Part shown: positions 1 to 7,703 of the stretch, piece after piece
Layout: each line of letters begins with the position of its first letter
Numbering within the stretch: the stretch's first letter is position 1
Position numbers and translations under genes: made by a program
The notes under the pieces: model-generated
What the model saw: only the letters and a program-made list of their open reading frames with translations
The model's database searches: none
What the model was told of the DNA's origin: nothing
Source of the DNA: an uncultured Bacilli bacterium
Lineage (GTDB): Bacteria > Bacillota_I > Bacilli_A > RF39 > UBA660
Length of the DNA: 44,372 bases
Assembly: GCA_944358695.1 (NCBI GenBank)
Contig: CALVRM010000001.1
Coordinates: 1-44,372 of the forward strand
Reading direction: 5' to 3'

Positions 1-17
1 AAAATTTTATATTTGAG

Positions 18-49
18 AAAAAAAAAAAAAAGAGGGGGGGGGGGGGGGG
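18..49. repeat. Poly(A) then poly(G) homopolymer tract
   Basis: A run of 14 A is followed by GA and then 16 consecutive G. Long G runs are very rare in DNA this AT-rich and are classic sites of slipped-strand length change. The tract ends 3 bases before a TATAAT box and lies upstream of the surface-protein gene at 198, so it sits where a -35 region or activator site would be. The exact G count may also be unreliable for sequencing reasons. Confidence 0.8.
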
Positions 50-52
50 ATG

Positions 53-89
53 TATAATGAGATAAAGATAGAAAATAAAGGAGGAAATG
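53..89 (+). promoter_or_regulatory. Candidate -10 box and start-stop leader of the TasA-like gene
   Basis: TATAAT lies at 53-58 with no TTGACA-like -35; the G run occupies that position. Downstream, a strong Shine-Dalgarno sequence (AAAGGAGG, 77-84) is followed by ATG TAA (87-92), a start codon directly followed by a stop. The real gene has its own ribosome site (AAGGAGTG) before the ATG at 198. The promoter role is inferred. Confidence 0.35.
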
Positions 90-197
90 TAAAATAAAAA
101 GAGAAATAATATAATTGAATTATAGCGAAATATCCGATATAATAAAAATGAATAAAATAAAAGAAAAGTAAACACAATAGAAGTAAGGAGTGAGAGA

Positions 198-1283
198 ATG
201 AATAGAATGACAAGTCGTCAAAGAAATATAATAATAGGAGGATTATGTGCCATAGTATTATTAATGGTAGTGGGATATGCCGCTTTTAGTAGTGTCTTAA
301 ATATAAAAGGAACAAGTAATATAACAAGTAGCTGGAATGTTGAAATAACCAATATTGAAGTATTTAAAAAAAGTAGTGGAGCAACAGATAATCCAGGAAG
401 TCCAACTTATGATAATACTAATGGATTAACAGCCACCTTTAATACAAACTTAACAAGTCCAGGAGATTATGCGATATATAAAATAGAAGTAACGAATAAA
501 GGAAGTTTAAATGCAGTGCTTTCAAGTATAACAGGGCCAACAAGTAATAATAGTGATATAGAATTTTATTTAAATAAAGATCAAAATAATCAAGATATAA
601 CTGATACCTCAAGAATGATAACAACGAATGATATATTAAATAAAGCCGGAGATAGTAATGAATTAAATAAGGGATATGTATATGTAACAGTATTATATAA
701 AGATTACGAAGGACAAACAAATCCAAGTAATAAGACAGCAAGTGCGACAGTGACATTAAACTTTGAACAAAGTAGTAGTGAAGCAACACCGCCAGTAATT
801 TCAAACTCGGAAACAGTGTACTCATGGAATACAACAACAATTACTTTAGGAACGTCAACAATAAATGATTTAGTATCAACTAAAACAGCTGAGCCATATT
901 ATGAAAGTGCTGAAGAAGTAATGAGTGCGAGTGGATTGACATACTTCAATAAGTATACAGTAGTAGATGATGTAATCACCGAAGGATATACATGTCAAAC
1001 ATATGGAATACTAGATGAAGCAGTATGTGTACAAGGAGGAGATGCTTCATATTATAATTATGAAAATACGCCAGGGAACTGGGCGATATTAAATACATTA
1101 AACGGTAATTCTACATTTACAGGTGCTTCGGGCTTTTGCTACTTTGAGTCGAGTGACTCGAACTGCACTGTTGGCCAACTGATATTGGAAGCTTTTAATT
1201 CCTACGGTGTTTCTGCCGGCAATCAGGGCTTGATCGTCTACTGTGGTGTCGGTAACAATGGTGAGGCGATTTGCACTGAGTAG
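198..1283 (+). CDS. TasA/camelysin-like exported surface protein with Cys-rich C-terminal module
   Basis: This 361-residue protein has a basic N-terminus and a hydrophobic segment at about residues 11-27 ending in GYAAFSS, which resembles SipW-type signal regions of TasA fibre proteins. Residues ~35-190 follow the TasA pattern: a beta-rich domain, then a P-G-D-Y-A-I-Y-K and T-N-K-G-S-L stretch like the spacing-strand motif of TasA/CalY. Residues ~200-361 form a second domain with six Cys. The last 53 codons, from residue 309, are about 49% GC by hand count (80 of 162), well above the rest of the gene, and favour NNY codons. The G tract upstream suggests phase-variable expression. Function as a surface fibre or adhesin is inferred; no sortase motif is visible. 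Confidence 0.65.
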   Translation: MNRMTSRQRNIIIGGLCAIVLLMVVGYAAFSSVLNIKGTSNITSSWNVEITNIEVFKKSSGATDNPGSPTYDNTNGLTATFNTNLTSPGDYAIYKIEVTNKGSLNAVLSSITGPTSNNSDIEFYLNKDQNNQDITDTSRMITTNDILNKAGDSNELNKGYVYVTVLYKDYEGQTNPSNKTASATVTLNFEQSSSEATPPVISNSETVYSWNTTTITLGTSTINDLVSTKTAEPYYESAEEVMSASGLTYFNKYTVVDDVITEGYTCQTYGILDEAVCVQGGDASYYNYENTPGNWAILNTLNGNSTFTGASGFCYFESSDSNCTVGQLILEAFNSYGVSAGNQGLIVYCGVGNNGEAICTE

Positions 1284-1345
1284 TTGCGGTAGTCCAGCTA
1301 AAATCTGGAAGTCTAAGATCTAATATTTTGCCTTTGGGAAAAATA
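1122..1345 (+). other. Compositionally distinct 3' module, candidate variable repeat
   Basis: The GC-rich segment begins at the codon for residue 309 and runs past the stop codon. It contains an inverted repeat TCGAG-TGA-CTCGA near 1150, a small hairpin TCCAG/CTGGA after the stop (about 1293-1310), and a larger stem ATATTTTGCC-TTT-GGGAAAAATAT soon after. A GC-rich, NNY-biased 3' end of a surface-protein gene followed by hairpins is the layout of a diversity-generating retroelement variable repeat. No reverse transcriptase or template repeat is in this window. A swapped-in gene cassette is an alternative. Confidence 0.35.
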
Positions 1346-1417
1346 TTCAGAATATAGATAAACTACTAAATTTTTCTAGAGGTTTTCTTGTACATGAATT
1401 TTATTTATATGTTTAAA

Positions 1418-1461
1418 AACCTATAAGGGTATTACGTTTTTTAAAGCCTTATAGGTTATTT
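1418..1461. terminator. Bidirectional terminator between TasA-like gene and plsC
   Basis: The arms AACCTATAAGG (1418-1428) and CCTTATAGGTT (1447-1457) form an 11-bp perfect stem, followed by ATTTTT on the plus strand and preceded by A-rich sequence for the minus strand. The stop codon of the leftward acyltransferase lies in the right arm. Confidence 0.7.
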
Positions 1462-2051
1462 TTAGATTCTTTTATATTTTCTTTCATTAAATATTTAACT
1501 TCATTATATAATTTTTCATTAGCTTCTTCTAATGTCATATCATTAACTTTGAAAGGAGTGCCGAATCTAGCTATTAAATTTTTACTTCTAAATTTATAGT
1601 CACCAGTTAAGCCAAAAGGTATAATAGTTGCACCGGTTTTTTGGGCTATGGAAACAGCACCAAATTTAAATGGTAGAAGTAATTTTTCGGTTTTATTTCT
1701 AGTACCCTCGGGAAATATTCCAATGGCTCCACCATTTTTTAAAACGTTTATAGCGGCATTTTTAGCCTCATTGTCTTTTGTTTGGCGGTTAACGGGAATA
1801 CAACCAACTGATTTGAAAAACCATGCCATCTTACCGTCAAAATATTCTTTTTTGGCCATATAATTAATAACTCTTTTAGTTGAAATAATTGTTAAACATT
1901 GATCAAATAGGTGTTTATGGTTACCAGCGATAATAATTGGTCCTTCAATTTGAAGGGCTTTTTTATTTATAATTTTTGGATTATACCAAAATCTAAAAAT
2001 TGGTGCTAAAAAAGCTTTAAAAATACGATAACAAGTATATTTCTTTTGCAT
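1449..2051 (-). CDS. plsC: 1-acyl-sn-glycerol-3-phosphate acyltransferase, third gene of lipid operon
   Basis: This 200-residue PlsC-family enzyme would acylate lysophosphatidate at the membrane to form phosphatidate. The catalytic HX4D motif is N-H-K-H-L-F-D (His45, Asp50) and the substrate-binding block is F-P-E-G-T-R (residues 113-118). An N-terminal amphipathic/hydrophobic stretch would dock it on the membrane. It is the last gene of a leftward three-gene operon, 11 bases after the acyl-CoA ligase. It is a distant paralogue of the acyltransferase that opens the operon. Family assignment is firm; the exact acyl acceptor is inferred. Confidence 0.88.
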   Translation of the reverse strand: MQKKYTCYRIFKAFLAPIFRFWYNPKIINKKALQIEGPIIIAGNHKHLFDQCLTIISTKRVINYMAKKEYFDGKMAWFFKSVGCIPVNRQTKDNEAKNAAINVLKNGGAIGIFPEGTRNKTEKLLLPFKFGAVSIAQKTGATIIPFGLTGDYKFRSKNLIARFGTPFKVNDMTLEEANEKLYNEVKYLMKENIKESKNNL

Positions 2052-2062
2052 ACTTCCTCCAT

Positions 2063-3802
2063 TTATTTTTTACGTTTTTCCTCTTCTTCTTGCATTAGTT
2101 TTTTGAAATCGATTTTACCAATTAAAGTTTTAGGTAAAGATTTTCTAAATTCAAATTCATAGGGCACAGAATGTTTGGATAAATGTTTTTCACAGAAGTT
2201 TTTAATACTTTTTTTAGTGCTACCTAAAGAATGGTAATCACGTTTTAAGACAATAAAAGCTTTTGGGACTTCTTGTTTATAAGGATGAGGGATTCCGATA
2301 ACTGTGCAGCTTAGAACCGCTGGATGCTGTTCAATGATATTTTCAATATAGCTTGGATAAACATTATATCCACTAGAAATTATCATGCGTTTTAATCTTT
2401 GACGGTAGAAAAATACTCCATCTTCGTCCATGTATCCTATATCACCTGTATGTAACCACAAATACCCATCATCGTGAATTTGTAAAGCTTCGTTAGTGGC
2501 TATTTCGTTATCTAAGTACCCCATCATAACAGTTGGTCCATTAACACAGATTTCGCCATCTTGGTAAGGTCCTAATTCTTCTCTAGTATCAGGGTTGATT
2601 ATTTTAAAATAGTTGCCTGGAAATGGAATACCAATGCTTCCTTCTTTATTAACGGCATCAAAGGCTAAGGCCGTGGCAGCTAATGATTCAGTCATTCCGT
2701 AACCTTGCGATATTCGTTCAGAGCAGCCATGACTGTGAAGATAATCATTTATTTTTTTATTTAAGGTTTGTGACAGAAAATCGCCACCAGAAATAATATA
2801 TTTTACTTGAGCAAGGTTAAGATTTTTAATATTATGACAATTTACTAAAGCTTCGAATAACGTAGGAACGCCAAAAATTAAATTTGGTTTAGTTTTTTGA
2901 AGTAATTTATCAAATTCCCGAGCGTTAAATTGGGGAACGAAAATTACTTTCGCACCAAAACATAATGGTGTATGAGTACAAACGCCAAGACCAAATCCAT
3001 GAAATAATGGTAAAATAGTTAAAACCGAATCTCCAGGGTTTACTTTGGTGAAGATAATTTTGGCTTGTTCAACTAAAGCGTTGAAGTTATTGTTACTAAG
3101 CATAATTCCTTTAGGGTCACCAGTGGTTCCTCCGCTATGTAACATGACAGCCGGTGATTTTTGGCCGCGTTTCATAGTCTGAATATTTTTTGAAGTTTTA
3201 CCATCGTTAAAGAAGTCATGCCATGAAATATATCTTTGATCGGTAATACTTGGTTTTAAAATTTTACGTCCTTGAGTTAATTGGTATCCAATATTAAGAT
3301 ATAATGGCATAGAATCTTTGGCTGAAACGACAATTGTTTTTTCTACTTTGGTTTCATCGATCATGTTATTAACTTTTTCATAGCAAATATCAATCATAAT
3401 TAGTAATTTAGTGTGATTGTTAATAAGATAGTTTTTTATTTCTTTTTCGGCAGATAGGGGATGGATCATATTTGCAATAGCGCCTATTTTATTAAGCGCA
3501 TAAAAAGCGATAATAGCCTCTGGCGTGTTAGGCATGCATATGGTTACAATGTCATTTTTACCGATGCCGTAATTGTTAAAAGCATTAGCGCAAATTCTTA
3601 TTTTTTCTAAGAGGCTATTATAAGTGGTTTTTTTACCAAAATATTCAATAGCGGTTAATTTTGAAAATTTATGAGCAGCATCTTCAAAATATTCGTAAAT
3701 AGTTTTATCTTCGACATGAATATTTTCTTCACCTTTTTTGTAAAATTTATGCCATGGAGCATTAGGTTTTTTGAGCCTTTTAAATTTACTGATAATTTCC
3801 AT
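2063..3802 (-). CDS. AMP-binding long-chain acyl-CoA ligase (FadD-like)
   Basis: This 579-residue member of the adenylate-forming family activates a carboxylic acid, most likely a fatty acid, to acyl-AMP and then acyl-CoA. Visible motifs are the P-loop-like H-S-G-G-T-T-G-D-P-K-G (about 222-232), Q-G-Y-G-M-T-E-S (about 366-373), the hinge region L-H-T-G-D-I-G-Y (about 450) followed by R-Q-R-L-K-R-M-I-I-S-S-G, and a C-terminal G-K-I-D-F-K-K containing the likely catalytic Lys. It is translationally coupled to the upstream plsC: stop and start share one base (TAATG). Flanking by two acyltransferases suggests exogenous fatty acids are activated here and fed to glycerolipids. Confidence 0.85.
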   Translation of the reverse strand: MEIISKFKRLKKPNAPWHKFYKKGEENIHVEDKTIYEYFEDAAHKFSKLTAIEYFGKKTTYNSLLEKIRICANAFNNYGIGKNDIVTICMPNTPEAIIAFYALNKIGAIANMIHPLSAEKEIKNYLINNHTKLLIMIDICYEKVNNMIDETKVEKTIVVSAKDSMPLYLNIGYQLTQGRKILKPSITDQRYISWHDFFNDGKTSKNIQTMKRGQKSPAVMLHSGGTTGDPKGIMLSNNNFNALVEQAKIIFTKVNPGDSVLTILPLFHGFGLGVCTHTPLCFGAKVIFVPQFNAREFDKLLQKTKPNLIFGVPTLFEALVNCHNIKNLNLAQVKYIISGGDFLSQTLNKKINDYLHSHGCSERISQGYGMTESLAATALAFDAVNKEGSIGIPFPGNYFKIINPDTREELGPYQDGEICVNGPTVMMGYLDNEIATNEALQIHDDGYLWLHTGDIGYMDEDGVFFYRQRLKRMIISSGYNVYPSYIENIIEQHPAVLSCTVIGIPHPYKQEVPKAFIVLKRDYHSLGSTKKSIKNFCEKHLSKHSVPYEFEFRKSLPKTLIGKIDFKKLMQEEEEKRKK

Positions 3803-4389
3803 TATTTTTGCCTTCTTTCTATAATCATTTGATTAATTTTATCTTGAAATTTTTGATTTTCTTTGATTACATCATTAGTTTTTATCGTGTATGGCTTTTC
3901 AAAGGTGATTGCTATTGATTTTCCAAAAACATGATATTTACCAGTGATTGCAAATGGGATAATATCAGTATTTGTCTGATAGGTCATACGAACGGCACCT
4001 GTTTTAAATGGAATTGTAATTTTTTCTTTTGTGCGGTTAATAGTGCCTTCTGGGAAAATGCCGATTATTTCCTCGCTTTTTAAAACATCGATAGCCGATG
4101 AAAGTGCGGCTTTATCGCTAGTTTTTCGGTTGACAGGAATAATGGCTAAATGTTTGAAAATAAAGCCTAGAGGCCCTTTAATTAGTTCATCTTTCGCTAA
4201 AAAGTGAATGGTTCTTTTGGTGCAAGTCATTAGTAAAATACAATCTAATATATTTGTATGATTTCCGGCTAAAACAATTCGCCCTTTTGATGGGATATAT
4301 TGTTTATTGATGATTTTTGGGTGAAACATTATTTTAAAAAGAAAGGCTAATATAGGCCTTATTATTTGATATAATCTTGCTTTTTTCAT
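3802..4389 (-). CDS. plsC: PlsC-family acyltransferase, first gene of lipid operon
   Basis: This 195-residue paralogue of the acyltransferase at 1449-2051 has the HX4D motif N-H-T-N-I-L-D (His44, Asp49). The second block reads F-P-E-G-T-I-N (112-118), so the usual Arg after E-G-T is Ile. This residue normally contacts the acceptor phosphate, so this copy may have a different acceptor. It opens the leftward operon behind a good sigma-A promoter (4410-4438) and has a clear ribosome site (AAGGAGAATT) before its ATG. The family is certain; the substrate is unknown. Confidence 0.85.
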   Translation of the reverse strand: MKKARLYQIIRPILAFLFKIMFHPKIINKQYIPSKGRIVLAGNHTNILDCILLMTCTKRTIHFLAKDELIKGPLGFIFKHLAIIPVNRKTSDKAALSSAIDVLKSEEIIGIFPEGTINRTKEKITIPFKTGAVRMTYQTNTDIIPFAITGKYHVFGKSIAITFEKPYTIKTNDVIKENQKFQDKINQMIIERRQK

Positions 4390-4409
4390 TTGAATTCTCC
4401 TTATTAATA

Positions 4410-4438
4410 ATTATACAGCAAAAAAACGGTTATATCAA
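4410..4438 (-). promoter_or_regulatory. Sigma-A promoter of the plsC-ligase-plsC operon
   Basis: On the minus strand, TTGATA (4433-4438) and TATAAT (4410-4415) are separated by exactly 17 bases. The start codon follows about 20 bases downstream. Confidence 0.75.
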
Positions 4439-4562
4439 TTGTTAAAAATTTATGCTTTAAATGAATGGGAAAGATGGTTTTAAAGTAGTACTTAGTAAAA
4501 ATAGTTTATAAAATTTTGGGGTTTTAAGACAATATTTCGTATTTACGTATTATTATATTATA

Positions 4563-4591
4563 TTGACAAAGTGGCTTTTTTCCTTTAAAAT
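4563..4591 (+). promoter_or_regulatory. Sigma-A promoter of gpsB-rnpB
   Basis: TTGACA (4563-4568), a 17-base spacer and TAAAAT (4586-4591) lie upstream of gpsB. The divergent promoter at 4410-4438 belongs to the lipid operon. Confidence 0.75.
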
Positions 4592-4629
4592 GTAGTATAG
4601 ATTTAATTCTAAAGAAAGAGGGGATGCTC

Positions 4630-4953
4630 ATGTATCAAGAAAGAATTATGTTGTCACCAAAAGATATTCTCGAAAAAGAGTTTAAAATCGATACAAGAGG
4701 GTATAGACCACAGGAAGTCGATAAATTTTTAGATACGGTTATTAGTGATTACGAAGAGATGTTTTCGATGATGAGAGAGTATGAAAGAGATAAAAAAGAT
4801 TTAATCGATGAAAATATGCGTTTAAAGCAGGAAATTAGAAGTTTACGTACGAAGTTAGAGGTTGTTAGAGATTCAAGTCCTAGTGAGATGAATAATGCAG
4901 ATTTACTTCGTAGATTATCTAATCTAGAAAAAATTATATATGGAGAAAAATAA
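4630..4953 (+). CDS. gpsB: Cell-division protein GpsB
   Basis: This 107-residue DivIVA-related protein coordinates peptidoglycan synthases with division. The N-terminal membrane-binding domain has the signature L-S-P-K-D-I-L-E-K-E-F, R-G-Y-R-P-Q-E-V-D-K-F-L and D-Y. A coiled coil (about 40-80) follows, and the C-terminal hexamerisation segment ends L-L-R-R-L-S-N-L-E-K, as in B. subtilis GpsB. The ATG at 4630 is preferred over the one at 4624 because GAGGGG (4618-4623) is then spaced 6 bases away. It is directly followed by rnpB, the same order as in B. subtilis. Confidence 0.9.
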   Translation: MYQERIMLSPKDILEKEFKIDTRGYRPQEVDKFLDTVISDYEEMFSMMREYERDKKDLIDENMRLKQEIRSLRTKLEVVRDSSPSEMNNADLLRRLSNLEKIIYGEK

Positions 4954-5301
4954 TATTTTGACAAACGCTGCATTCTTTGTAATGTAGAGGAAAGTCCATA
5001 CTTGCACAGTCTGTGATGATTGTAGTGATTGTGCCTAGGGAAAAAATAACCTAGGGTAGCTTCGGCTAACGACGTTTGATGGCCTAAAACTTTGGTCATG
5101 GCCTAGAACATAAAGTGCCGCAGAGACGAGTCTTTTAGAAATAAGAGAGTGAAACGTGGTAAACTCCGCAAGCAAGAAACCCAAATTATGGTAGGGGAAC
5201 CTAATAGGAGAGAATTAAGAATTTTCTATGGGACCGATATATATCGGTAGATAAATGTTTGTCGCCTAGCAATAGGAACAGAATATGGCTTATAAAATAT
5301 T
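4952..5301 (+). ncRNA. rnpB: RNase P RNA (type B)
   Basis: The conserved core GAGGAAAGTCC (about 4986), the AAACCC-AAATT-ATGGTAGGGGAACC block (about 5178-5202) and the 3' P4 partner ACAGAATATGGCTTATA (5279-5295) are all present in order. AATATTTT (4952-4959) pairs with AAAATATT (5294-5301) as P1, and a following T-run makes P1 double as terminator. P1 overlaps the gpsB stop codon. At about 350 nt it is shorter than the roughly 400-nt B. subtilis RNA; peripheral helices are probably reduced. Ends are estimated from P1. Confidence 0.9.
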
Positions 5302-5331
5302 ATTTTTTTTCTGTAAAGGAAGGATATAAAG

Positions 5332-5799
5332 ATGAAAGAAATCGGTGAACAGTTAAAATCAGCGCGTGAAGAAATTGGCGTTTCGATCGAAGAAGTAGCA
5401 GAAGATTTAAAAATTAGACCGTCACAGATTGAAAATATCGAGGCCGGTAATTCTGAAGCTTTTGAAGATATATTTTATTTAAAATATTTTATTAGAGATT
5501 ATGCTAAATATTTAGGCCTTAACAAGGAAGATTTAGTTGATGAATTTAATGAGTATTTATTTGATTATACGTCTAAACTTTCTTTAGAAGATATTAAAAT
5601 AGCTAAAAAAGAAAAAAAACCAACTAAAACGATTAGATCACCTTATACGCTTGATCGCAAAGCTAGAGTGACTTTTATACCATTTTTAGTTTATGCGGTG
5701 ATTGTTATTCTAGTAGTATCAATAATTTATTTTGTAGTTACTTTAAACAGCAATGATGATGAATTTGTTGAAGGAACAATTATTACAGAAAGTAGGTAG
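5332..5799 (+). CDS. rodZ: RodZ-like HTH membrane protein
   Basis: This 155-residue protein has an N-terminal Xre-type helix-turn-helix of the RodZ kind (residues ~1-70: E-I-G-E-Q-L-K-S-A-R, then I-E-E-V-A-E-D-L-K-I and the Y-L-K-Y-F-I-R-D-Y-A-K-Y-L block). A basic linker follows, then one transmembrane helix at about 120-142 and a very short acidic exterior tail. The large beta domain of longer RodZ proteins is absent, as in many Firmicutes. RodZ anchors the MreB cytoskeleton in other bacteria. It sits directly before pgsA, as ymfM does in B. subtilis. Confidence 0.85.
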   Translation: MKEIGEQLKSAREEIGVSIEEVAEDLKIRPSQIENIEAGNSEAFEDIFYLKYFIRDYAKYLGLNKEDLVDEFNEYLFDYTSKLSLEDIKIAKKEKKPTKTIRSPYTLDRKARVTFIPFLVYAVIVILVVSIIYFVVTLNSNDDEFVEGTIITESR

Positions 5800-5805
5800 G
5801 ATTAT

Positions 5806-6417
5806 ATGAACACACCTAATAAACTTACAATTTTTAGAATATTTTTAACTTTGGTTATTGTAGCTATTTTGTTATTCCCATTTTCAGCGATGGGTATTAA
5901 TGTTACCCAATTATTTGTGAATGAATCTATCGTTATTGATATAAGGTATTTAATTGCTGGTGTATTATTTATTGTTGCTTCACTTACTGATTTTGTTGAT
6001 GGATATATTGCCAGAAAGTATAATTTGATTACAGATTTTGGGAAGATGATGGATGCTATTGCTGATAAAATATTAGTAAATGCGATTTTGATTATTTTAT
6101 GTGCGCAAGGTTTTATCCATCCTATTATTCCAGTTGTTATTATTTTGCGAGACACTTTTGTAGATTCAATTAAAATGGTGGCTGGAAGTAAAGGAAATGT
6201 TGTGGCAGCTAGTAAACTTGGTAAACTTAAGACGGCTTGCATGATGGTTGGTTTAGTATTAACTTTATTTTATAATATGCCATTTGAACTTTGGAATTTG
6301 AAAATAGCTGATTTTTTATTAATATTAGCATCTATTCTTTCAGTTGTTTCAGGGATTCAATATTATGCGCTTAATAAACAATTCTTTATGGATGGACTTA
6401 AAAGCAAAGCCGATTAG
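5806..6417 (+). CDS. pgsA: CDP-diacylglycerol-glycerol-3-phosphate 3-phosphatidyltransferase
   Basis: This 203-residue polytopic membrane enzyme makes phosphatidylglycerophosphate, the first committed step to phosphatidylglycerol. The CDP-alcohol phosphatidyltransferase motif D-x2-D-G-x2-A-R-x8-G-x3-D-x3-D is complete at about residues 65-90. It follows rodZ after 6 bases with a weak ribosome site, suggesting translational coupling. A hairpin terminator follows directly. The usual cinA gene between pgsA and recA is missing. Confidence 0.92.
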   Translation: MNTPNKLTIFRIFLTLVIVAILLFPFSAMGINVTQLFVNESIVIDIRYLIAGVLFIVASLTDFVDGYIARKYNLITDFGKMMDAIADKILVNAILIILCAQGFIHPIIPVVIILRDTFVDSIKMVAGSKGNVVAASKLGKLKTACMMVGLVLTLFYNMPFELWNLKIADFLLILASILSVVSGIQYYALNKQFFMDGLKSKAD

Positions 6418-6443
6418 GTAGAAATTGATTTTCTACTTTTTTA
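6418..6443 (+). terminator. Terminator after pgsA
   Basis: GTAGAAA and TTTCTAC form a short stem directly after the stop codon, followed by six T. Confidence 0.55.
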
Positions 6444-6467
6444 ATAAAATTAGCAATGTAAAAAAAA

Positions 6468-6481
6468 TGAACAAATGTTCG
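6468..6481. promoter_or_regulatory. LexA/DinR SOS box upstream of recA
   Basis: TGAACAAATGTTCG contains the palindromic GAAC-N4-GTTC core of the Gram-positive LexA box (consensus CGAACATATGTTCG). It lies 9 bases before the recA -35 box, a normal operator position. Confidence 0.75.
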
Positions 6482-6490
6482 CAAAAGGTA

Positions 6491-6519
6491 TTGACATTGT
6501 TTTTTTTATATTATACAAT
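6491..6519 (+). promoter_or_regulatory. recA promoter
   Basis: TTGACA (6491-6496), a 17-base spacer and TACAAT (6514-6519), followed by GGAGTTTAAGGAGG before the recA start. Confidence 0.8.
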
Positions 6520-6551
6520 GTGATTGTAGGAGTTTAAGGAGGATATAAGAA

Positions 6552-7574
6552 ATGGCAAAAACTACTAATGATAGTGACCAAAATTTAAAACAAGTGTTAT
6601 CCGATATAGAAAAACAGTTTGGAAAAGGTTCAATTATGCGATTAGGTGACAATGAAAAAAGAGAAATTGATGTAATTTCTTCTGGAAGTATTGCTTTAGA
6701 TGTGGCCTTAGGAATTGGTGGATACCCAAAGGGAAGAATTATAGAAATATATGGACCTGAGTCTAGTGGTAAAACGACTTTTGCTTTGCACGCGATTGCC
6801 GAAGCTCAAAAGCTTGGTGGCAAGGTTGCGTTTATTGATGCTGAAAACTCATTAGATCCGCAATATGCGCAAAGGTTAGGAGTTGACATTAATGAATTGT
6901 TATTGTCACAGCCAGATAATGGTGAACAAGCTTTGGAGATTACAGAAGCATTAGTTAGAAGTGGGGCAATTAGCGTTATTGTAATTGATTCAGTTGCTGC
7001 TTTAGTGCCTCAAGCTGAAATTGAAGGTGAAATGGGTGATTCCCACGTTGGTCTTCAAGCTCGTCTTATGAGTCAAGCGCTTCGTAAATTGGCAGGAATT
7101 ATTAACAAAACTGGAACGGTAGCTATTTTTATTAATCAATTGCGTGAAAAAGTAGGTGTTATGTTTGGAAACCCAGAAGTAACGCCAGGTGGCAGAGCTT
7201 TAAAATTTTATTCGTCTATTAGACTAGAAGTTAGAAGAAGCGAGCAAATCAAGCTTGGAACTGATATTATTGGCAATAAAACGAATATTAAAGTTGTTAA
7301 AAACAAAATGGCTCCACCTTTTAAAACTTGCTCAGTAGATATTATGTATGGTACTGGTATTTCGATGGAAGGTGAGCTTGTTGATTTAGGATCTGAGGCC
7401 AATATTTTAGAAAAATCGGGAGCTTGGTATGCTTATAATGGTGAAAAAATTGGTCAAGGAAAAGAAAATGTTAAGGAATTTTTAAAAGCGAATCCTAAGA
7501 TTAGAGATGAAATTTCTAAAAAGGTTCGTGAATATTATAGTATTAATACGCCAAAAGTGGCCAAAGAAAAATAG
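6552..7574 (+). CDS. recA: Recombinase RecA
   Basis: This 340-residue protein is full length for the family. The Walker A motif G-P-E-S-S-G-K-T-T is at about residues 69-77. The [14 protein letters not shown] and I-N-Q-L-R-E-K blocks and the K-N-K-M-A-P-P-F-K segment are all present. It catalyses strand exchange in repair and triggers LexA self-cleavage, which fits the LexA box in its own promoter. It is monocistronic, with its own promoter and terminator. Confidence 0.97.
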   Translation: MAKTTNDSDQNLKQVLSDIEKQFGKGSIMRLGDNEKREIDVISSGSIALDVALGIGGYPKGRIIEIYGPESSGKTTFALHAIAEAQKLGGKVAFIDAENSLDPQYAQRLGVDINELLLSQPDNGEQALEITEALVRSGAISVIVIDSVAALVPQAEIEGEMGDSHVGLQARLMSQALRKLAGIINKTGTVAIFINQLREKVGVMFGNPEVTPGGRALKFYSSIRLEVRRSEQIKLGTDIIGNKTNIKVVKNKMAPPFKTCSVDIMYGTGISMEGELVDLGSEANILEKSGAWYAYNGEKIGQGKENVKEFLKANPKIRDEISKKVREYYSINTPKVAKEK

Positions 7575-7596
7575 CTGTTTATTTAGCTATTTTTTT
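7569..7596 (+). terminator. recA terminator
   Basis: AAATAGCT and AGCTATTT form an 8-bp stem around an 8-base loop, followed by a T-run. The stem includes the recA stop codon. Confidence 0.75.
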
Positions 7597-7629
7597 AAAG
7601 GGTTAATATTTCTCTTCAGATTTTAGTGC

Positions 7630-7658
7630 TTGACTTATTAAAGAATACTTTATACAAT
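7630..7658 (+). promoter_or_regulatory. rny promoter with leader hairpin
   Basis: TTGACT (7630-7635), a 17-base spacer and TACAAT (7653-7658). The 5' leader then carries a hairpin GTGTGAAAA/TTTTTCACA (about 7665-7685) just before the TGGAGG ribosome site, which could affect message stability or translation. Confidence 0.65.
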
Positions 7659-7703
7659 ATAATTGTGTGAAAATATTTTTCACATAGATATGGAGGTAAT
7701 AAT

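Noticed and set aside
439-840. Long minus-strand reading frame inside the TasA-like gene
   Set aside because: It is antisense to a well-supported gene, has Leu/Tyr-rich composition typical of reversed AT-rich coding sequence, and has no ribosome site.
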